From Anagrus nilaparvatae (lineage: Eukaryota; Arthropoda; Insecta; Hymenoptera; Mymaridae), in NCBI GenBank assembly GCA_022575985.1, contig JAKSXM010000272.1, forward strand, positions 25,354,501 to 25,418,500: a DNA stretch of 64,000 nucleotides, in the 5' to 3' direction. Positions 56,581 through 64,000 of this stretch are shown piece after piece. Under the pieces are notes generated by a model that did no database searches, had not been told where the DNA came from, and was given only the letters and a program-made list of their open reading frames with translations. The first letter of the stretch is position 1; each line of letters starts with the position of its first letter. The position numbers were made by a program, and so were the translations under genes.

Positions 56581-59500
56581 CTACCAAACGGTACACTTTT
56601 TAATTGGATTCATTTTAGTTCCTAATGGACAATTAAAATCTTTAGAGAATTCTGGCATGTTTGACATTGGCCCATTGACACGAAATCGTTTAGGACTGTG
56701 AACATCATTTTTTATTTGTGCCCTAAGTTCTTCTGGTCTTAGAACTGCACACCAAATATTCGCTGCATTGATCCAAAACATTTGCTGAGAGGTGAAAAAT
56801 AGTCCAGGTAATCTCGGTTCAATGCCATTTTTTGCTTCCCAAACGTTGTACGCATAATAAGATTCTTTGAGTCCTCCATTATCAGCTATATTTTCACCTA
56901 AAGTGAGCTCACCATTTATCTGAAAAAAAAGTTGTGCATAATAAGTTTAATTAATTATTAACGCATCCTTGTTGAACTAATTTACTTTTTCACCAACATC
57001 CTCTACAACGAAATTGCCATACTGTTCAACCATACATTGAGCTCGTTCTAAAAACTTTTTCTTAGTTCCTTCTTCCCACCAATTACATAACTCTCCATCT
57101 TTATCAAATTGACTTCCCATAGAATCGAAGCCATGTGTGATTTCATGACCCAGTATAATCCCAAAGCCCCCAAAATTCATATACTTGGGATGATTATTAT
57201 CGAAGAAAATGTCTTGCAAAATACCAGCTGGGAACACTAATTAAAAAAAGTTAATTTTTTATTTTGATACATTTAAGAAAATTTTTAATATTTATTTACA
57301 CATGCTATTTTCTTTCACCATATAATATGCGCTGACATCTGTAGAACTAACAAATTTAGTCCACTCTGTTTTATTATAAGGCTCTCTAAATTTACGAATA
57401 TTCCTGAGGTAATGAAATTTTTCAATTTTTAATTTAAATTTTAGATAACTTTCACTGTCAGGTTCTACATTATTATAAAATTCTTCAAGTTTTGCATCAT
57501 CTAAAAGCTCTACAGGAAATCCAATATGGGGTATCATGTTTTCTAATTTCTCTAATGCAGCTTTTCTTGTTTTTTCATCCATCCAATCAATCTGTAAAAT
57601 AAAAATTAAATTTTTAATATGGAACATGTCTATAAGAAAAGATACGTCAGAAGGCTCAAAAATCAAAGAGGGGGTCAAATGTGAATAATTTCGATTTAGG
57701 GACTATGAATAAAGCAGGTTTAGGGACTGCCCCAAAGTGTTTTTTTCTGAAATTACTACCAAAAATAACTCACCAGCCAAATTTTTAGCCTCCCAGAGCA
57801 AAATCTCGATTTTTGCAGCCATTTTTGTGTTTTGGACTTTTGTACAAAAAGTTTTTACAAAATTCCAAAACACAAAAATGGCTGCCAAAAATCGAGATTT
57901 TGCTCTGGGAGGCTAAAAATTGACTTACTTTTGGTAGTACTTTCAGAAAAATACACTTTGGGGCAGTTTTGAAGACCCGACCATACAAGTCACCCTCACT
58001 TCATTTAAATCTACCAATGTGGATTATTTTTTATTTCAAAATAAAGTAATTAGTATATAAGGTCTTTAATCAGTGAAGAATTCTTTACTCAACAGTATTC
58101 AATAAAATAAAATTAATTTTAAATATGTAAATGTAAAAAATTTTTTGTAAAATTTTGTAAAATATTGTATAAATTTTTAGCCTTGATAATGAAGACTCAA
58201 AGTCTTTGAAACGTGAGCAATTTATTGCATAAATAAAGGAAAAAAATGTTATCACAAAAAAATAAATTATGTACAAACTTTATTCAAAATATTTTTGAAA
58301 CTCTCCTTTAGATTAAGAAATAAATCATCAGCAGATTTTTTAGCATCCAAACTAAAATAATTTCTAATGTACAACGCGCTGACAGCATGATCGAATTTCC
58401 ATCTCACTTCATTTATACAATTTTGCCATCTTGGTTCTTTAACAAAATTACCATTTAAAACTTTTGTTAATCGGTTAAGTCTTACATCATGAAATCTTTC
58501 ACTCAAAGCTGCGATTGAATATTCTATAATTCTCCACATAACGTAATTTGCTATTACTCTCTTAGGCGTTGATTTTATAAGTTTATCTAAATCATGTAAA
58601 TAATTTAAAACTGGCACTTTAATATATTCATCTTTTTTAACAGAAGTATAAGGTTTTAAAATTCTGTTAAGGTAATCAACCCAGTTAATTCCGGGATAAC
58701 GTTGTATTAATTCTTGAGAAGTCATCAAGTTATATAAGTCTTCGTAATTTCGCCTTTTTTCCATCGGCAAAGAAATCTAAAAAATTTATTATTATCGTAA
58801 TTACAAATTTATTGTTTTTCAAAAATCTTAAACTAAATAAAAAACAAACCTTCGCAATCTCAATTTCAAACTTAAGAGAATCTAGTAGTTCTATTTTAGC
58901 ATTTTCGCGATTTGCTCCAAGTGCCACTGCTATCTCCACCATAAAATCGTAATATGCTTGAACAATATTATTATCCAATCCTTTAGAAAGATAATTTTGA
59001 GGAATTCCAGGATAAGCTTGATCTAACTGTTGAAGAAGTGATTTAAATTTAATTTAAGACGTGAATTTTAATTTAATTAAATTACGTACGGTAATTATAT
59101 TTCTTTCTTTATTTTTTTGATCAACGTCCAAATGTATATTAACAAAAATATTTGGCCAATAACCTGCTTTAAGTGATTCAGAGGCTGATTTCTCCCAATC
59201 AAAATTTTTATCATTCCAAGAATCTCCTTTTAAAACTGGCCATCCCCCTTGTATTTCAATAATCTCCAGAATTTCTTTTTCGCTGTTTTTATCAATGTTA
59301 TCTCGGATTTTTCAAAATTAAAAAATTAATTAACTGCATTAGTAATTATAATTATGGTAAAAAAACTTACTTGTATCCATATATACTTTATAAAAATCAC
59401 GGACAAGTTTGAATGGTCGTAAATCATTTTCAGATGATTCTTTTTCAAACTCAATTTTTAAAACTTCTTTTACTTTGTCTGAAATAGAAATGAATGTACT

Positions 59501-60927
59501 TTCAGATGATCTGTGGTCAGGAATTTTTGTTGTTTTTATATAATTTCCACAAGCAAATGAATAAAAATCATCACAAGGATCAACAGATTTATCCATTTTT
59601 CTTAAAATATTTTGTGCTGAAAAACATAATGAATTACCTATTTTTTAGAACAAATATTAAAATTAAAAATATAATAACAAATTTAAAGTTCTTATAGCTC
59701 TTAATAACTCTAAAGGATTCGGAGCCCAATGGCAATAAGTGATTAAATTAAAATTTATCATTTAAAAATAATTATTTGCAATTTCAGCAAAGTTAATATA
59801 TTTTTTTGAAATTAATAGCTTAAAAAATGTCATTCCGTCAATATTTAGCCTTTATTAGAAACTAAGCCTATGGCAAATTAAAAAAAAAATGTATTGGTAT
59901 TGGTTGGTATTTGTCTAACCTCCATCTTAAACTCCATACAGATGTTGTGACAGAGGTCACCAACAACTGCCAACGCCGTCACATCCTGCACTATTTTAAT
60001 TTTATATTTATTTACCTATTTTAATGGATAGAGGATGCGAAAACGCTTTTTAGCAATTGTTAGTGAAGTGATATTATTTGAGTTTGTTTGAGTACCAGTG
60101 TAGCTGGTGTGAGCGTTGAACCTATGATCCAGGAGGTACGCGACCACTCATAAACCCCACGCCGGATCATAGTGCCCTGGAAGCACTTCGGACTGCATTA
60201 TCTACATATTGTTAATTTTTTTTTCTTTTCTTTTTTTATAACATTTTGCGGATACCTCAGTCCTATTAAGCCTTCCAGAAAAAAAAACTGAAATTATTTT
60301 GTCCGTTTCGGGGCGCGAACCTATAACGTTCAGATTGGCAAACTGGCACCTTACCGACTAAGCTCTCAAAGCTCAAAAAAAAAAATTTATTTTTAGCTCT
60401 TCTTAGCTAAACATACTTCTTTTCTTACTGGTGCTAGACTTAGGAATATCAAAAATTATGAGAAAAAAAGCAAAATTATCTCATTTTTGCATTCAGTAAT
60501 AAACAACCACCTTTTGCGTTTATCTTGTTGGATCGCTACCTTTAACTTTTCTATAATTTTTTTAACTACTTTTGTTACAAAGGATTTTGGTAAAGTATGT
60601 TGTCCCTAAATATTTAGCACGATATGGCCACAGGTAATAAAGAAACAGTATCAATAATTCAAATCATCAGTAGTAACTCTTTTTTAAAGGTCCTTAAAGC
60701 ACCAAAAACTTATCATGGTAATTTGCGTCATTTTAACCCTTTTCATTTTATCGTATTAAATTTACAAATTAAATATTTTTTTTACCTGCTTTTCTGCATT
60801 GTTCTGTTTCGCAAATTTTTTGTTGTGAATTAGGAAACAAAGAAGGCAATCTTTCAAAAATATTTAATCCATATTGAAGCAAACCAATGAGTGCCAAAAT
60901 CAAAACCGTGTAAATTAGCTTATACAT
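56581..60927 (-). CDS. Neprilysin-family (M13) zinc metallopeptidase
   Basis: Eight exons: 60927-60786, 59616-59371, 59301-59090, 59026-58850, 58776-58279, 57591-57300, 57236-56986 and 56919-56581. All have GT..AG borders with matching phases, total 718 residues, full family length. The N-terminus (MYKLIYTVLILALIGLL) is a signal peptide or type II anchor. Then come the M13_N region (DPCDDFYSFACG, ISLPMEKRRNYEDLYN), zinc motif HEITH, third ligand in GENIADNGG, LRPEE and the C-terminal CxxW. These enzymes cleave small peptides outside the cell. The substrate-binding NA(F/Y)Y motif reads SAYY here, losing the asparagine. The 59301 acceptor has a weak pyrimidine tract. A 242-bp MITE lies in the intron 57592-58278. 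Confidence 0.93.
57726..57967. mobile_element. 242-bp foldback MITE in a neprilysin intron
   Basis: ACTGCCCCAAAGTGT at 57726 is mirrored at 57967. Inner arms of about 80 bases (AGCCTCCCAGAGCAAAATCT and complement) are nearly perfect. No clear target duplication was seen. In pre-mRNA it would form a long hairpin. Confidence 0.75.
58140..58250. repeat. Dispersed repeat, second copy
   Basis: Matches 53495-53605 in the same orientation (CCTTGATAATGAAGACTCAA, AAAGTCTTTGAAACGTGAGC). It lies in the same neprilysin intron as the MITE, just next to exon 5. Confidence 0.6.
60100..60375 (-). mobile_element. tRNA-derived SINE
   Basis: On the minus strand GAGAGCTTAGTCGGTAAGGT (A box) begins near 60368 and GGTTCGCGCCCC (B box) follows about 45 bases later, the split promoter of a tRNA-derived SINE head. 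The body runs through an A/T tract and a segment with CCGGCGTGGGGTTTATGAG and GATCATAG inverted copies. It sits in the first neprilysin intron. The exact 3' end is uncertain. Confidence 0.6.
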
Positions 60928-63900
60928 ATTGAAAATTATTTAATGAAATCATTTATTAACACCAAATGTATATAGTAAACTAATTTGAAATTCGTAAAAA
61001 TTAAAGTTCTTTATTTCGTCTTTACAAAAATGTAATTAACTTATTTGAATTATTTTTTAAAAAGGCACGTATTAAAATATGCTTTATCTTTTTGTTTCAC
61101 ATTAACTGATTAAAAAATATTTTTTAAAATAGAATTTACATTTAAAAAATATATTTTTATTATCTTCTTGTTAGCTATTATAGAGTACGTCGTATTTTAC
61201 ACATACCAATAACGAAGATTAGAAAAATGGTATAAAACATTTGGCTGTAAAAAAATTTCCCAAATCAAATTGTTAACAGGTTTTAAAATTTTCCTGCATG
61301 GTTCAATTCCTCAACAGAAAATATTTGCTGTATTGATCAGTGTGTTACAGTAAAGGAGAAAAGATTTTTCAAATATTTTCATAAAGAATTTTCCTTATGT
61401 ACAAATCTTTCTTTAATAAATTTCTTATCCTTTAATACATAATTATATACTCATATATAAATAGATAATTTATTATTTGACAAACTTGTGAACTCTATCA
61501 AAAAGTAAAATCAAAAAAAATAAAATTATTAATGTTTAATCTTAAAAGATGTATCGTGAAAGTGACAACGTTCTATTACATGCTTAAATATATATGTTAC
61601 ACCTTATAAACACAAAAAAAAGGATTATCAGAAAATGTAATATTATATATTTAATGCCTTGAGGTTAAAACTTTATTTATACAGTTTGTCTTCGTTTTCA
61701 AGGATTGTTTATAATTTTAAAAATGTTTTTTCGAATAAAACAAAATTTTTTGAGCTATTAATTTGGTTTTTAAATTCTTACAGAAATGATTGCATATTTT
61801 GATGAAAGTAAAAATACCTAAATGGATACCATTTTTGTCCATAGATATAATATTTTCAGTCCACAATGTCTATTAAACAAAAAAAAAATTTTTTTAGTCC
61901 AAAAATTGGGTTCTACCGGCTAAATGAGCACTCGGATCGTAAAGAAAATAGTCCCATTTTTTATAAAAAAAAAAAGTAAACAGTTTATAAATCCCATAAA
62001 TTGAAGATCAACTGTACATAAAAAGTAACTTTTGATGTAACCAACAACTTATAAATATATTTTATATACATTATGAAAATTATGTAGTATAGAAAAAAAA
62101 ATGAAGACTTTGAAACATTTGACAGGTGTCGTAAAAAAGTTCCAACTATTAAACACATATATATATATGCTAATTATTTATCACGAATATTTTATTAGCT
62201 ATAATACCAAAAAAAGCTTATAAATTAACAATTTACATATGTTTTTAATAAGAAAATAGTTACCTAATATTCTTTCGTTTTAGGATTAATATATTATTTA
62301 TGGTACTGTAAAAAATAATTTTTGAAATGTCTTGTATTTAAAATTAATATCTGAGTAACAAGTAGTGAGTAGTTTTTGAATAATTAATGTATGATTTTGA
62401 GATATTATATAACTTGGTTACTTTCACTTTATTTGATAAAATTAACAAGTTATAATTAAATTACTTTTTTGTGAGATGTGGAAATTAATATTGCGAATGA
62501 AGCATATATATATTGGGAAAAAACATCTGAATGGTTGTTGAATAACCTTGTCTGATTACTCATAAATTTAACTCTTGTTTTGTATATATTAAGTATTATC
62601 ATACTCCTCAAATTTTAAATTATTTACGTGCAAAACTTCCCAAATTAGACCCATTTGAAATCGTAAAAGTATTTTAGCGATTACAAGGATGTTATATCCA
62701 AAATTTTAATTCTTAACATTGTTAAAAGTAGCTCCTATACATTTAGAAGAAAAAAAATAGTTTATTTGCGAAAAATTACTAAATTTTCAAAAAAACCGTT
62801 ATTTAAAAAATGTTTGTAAAAATACATCAAAATTGAAAATTTTCAAATTTTTTTTGAGGATTCACGAAAAAAGTTGTAAATTTACAATTTTCGAAAAGTA
62901 GTTGTAAAATTAAGAAAAATACATGTGAATTTTCAAAGCCAGGCATAAAATAAGTTGTAACACAGAAGTTACAAGAAATAAGATTAGCATAATTAAGCTG
63001 ACAGTAACAAATAATTTTCATAGTTTGAGCTTGAATAATAGTTCCTACATATTAAACAAATCTATTTATTTTTTAAAAACTTTGAAGAAAATCTTATCAT
63101 ATAAATGTAAAAAATAAGTTTTAATTTAATGGTACAACTTAATATTTATGATAACATTTAATAATGATAATAATCTAGATTTACACTCGCTTCTGTTACA
63201 TTTTCTGTATTTAACACATTCATAAAAAAAATAATCCTTAAAGATTTTAATTCAAAATCTTACATATTTTATTTAAAAAAAAAGAAAATTTCTTTTTCTA
63301 CACACCCTTTACATTTATTTTTGTTAAATACAATTTATGATTAAATAATTAAATAAAAAATTATATTTAATTAAAAATCACACATATTATGATCATTATT
63401 GTAACATATTAATGTAATTTACATTTATGTTACATTATAATATACCGCACCTATATTTTTAAAATAATTAAACTAATTAACAAAGTTATAATATCGTTTT
63501 ATGTGTTTTTGAATAAACAGTAAGTTTAATTTAATTTATAAATCTCATTAGTTAAATTTTAAGCTCGCTCTCTTTACCACTGTGATGTTTCCACGCAGCA
63601 AATTTTGAAATTAAGATTTACCATCCTATTTATATATAATAGATTTTTAATGAAAGAGTCAATGTTTTTCAGTATTTGGTACCAGAAAATAAAAAAACAA
63701 TTGAAAATGTTTATTTAACTTTTTTTTATAAAGAAATAGCTAAAATTCATAGCTTGAAAAGTTCCCAAGATACCTTCCTCTAAAATTGGATGATCTTGAA
63801 TATGAGCCAAGCAGAATTTCCATTAATCCCAGATCTGGAGATTCAGGCTTTTATGACCAAAAAATTTCAAAAATTTAACATGTATTTGTTAAGTAAAATT

Positions 63901-64000
63901 TTCAATTTTTTTTTATATGTTTATTCCAAATGCTGAAAAATATTGACTCTTTTAGATTTTATTAAAATTAAAATTAGTCGGAAACATCTGTTATTTCACT
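60928..64000. other. AT-rich region upstream of neprilysin, no gene recognised
   Basis: This would include the neprilysin promoter, but no distinct TATA box or initiator stands out. The rest is homopolymer-rich A/T DNA without coding-like frames on either strand. Confidence 0.45.

Overview
The window is AT-rich nuclear DNA from an animal, most likely an insect. A small hymenopteran such as a parasitoid wasp is possible, but this is a guess from gene style and not proven. Genes carry short spliceosomal introns (GT..AG). The host part holds two complete host genes that I could assemble exon by exon (a glutaredoxin, present twice, and an M13/neprilysin-family metallopeptidase). It also holds candidate small secreted peptide genes and a dense layer of transposons.

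Layout. 1-5155 is a host segment (glutaredoxin, candidate secreted peptide). 5179-30211 is a composite Polinton/Maverick (adintovirus-like) element. 30212-31403 is host flank with a second candidate peptide exon. 31404-37890 is a second copy of the 1-5155 segment, here carrying a Helitron that is absent from the first copy. 37891-64000 is host DNA with a palindromic minisatellite, nested DNA transposons, a LINE remnant, a hAT-type MITE, a Crypton-like tyrosine-recombinase pseudogene, a SINE and the neprilysin gene (56581-60927, minus, eight exons).

The Polinton is a tandem of two units. Unit A (5179-21177) is complete. It has 1.29-kb terminal inverted repeats (TIRs), protein-primed-type DNA polymerase B with two introns, a tRNA-like Pol III gene, a chromodomain integrase, a coiled-coil protein, a packaging ATPase, a phospholipase A2-type minor capsid protein, an adenain-like protease, a putative penton, a 49-aa overlapping ORF, a putative double-jelly-roll major capsid protein, and three spliced minus-strand right-arm genes. 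Unit B (21178-30211) joins the outer 569 bp of a TIR directly to the last bases of the ATPase gene. It then repeats everything to the right end with a constant 9034-base offset. Unit B therefore keeps the packaging, protease and capsid module but has no polymerase, integrase, coiled-coil protein or tRNA-like gene, much like a defective or helper-dependent genome.

The TIRs look like virus-style control regions. They contain YY1/Pho-like ATGGCGGCCAT motifs between GCGTGC tracts, six 71-bp repeats each with a perfect CRE and a kappaB-like site, an RFX/EF-C-like palindrome, and a TATA plus initiator that fires inward into a spliced leader. In the right arm this leader ends in A, and two downstream acceptors begin with TG, so splicing itself appears to create the start codon. 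The main cautions are that the unit A/B repeat and the flanking host duplication are identical over kilobases, so haplotype or assembly artefact must be excluded. All family names rest on motif recognition, without database searches.
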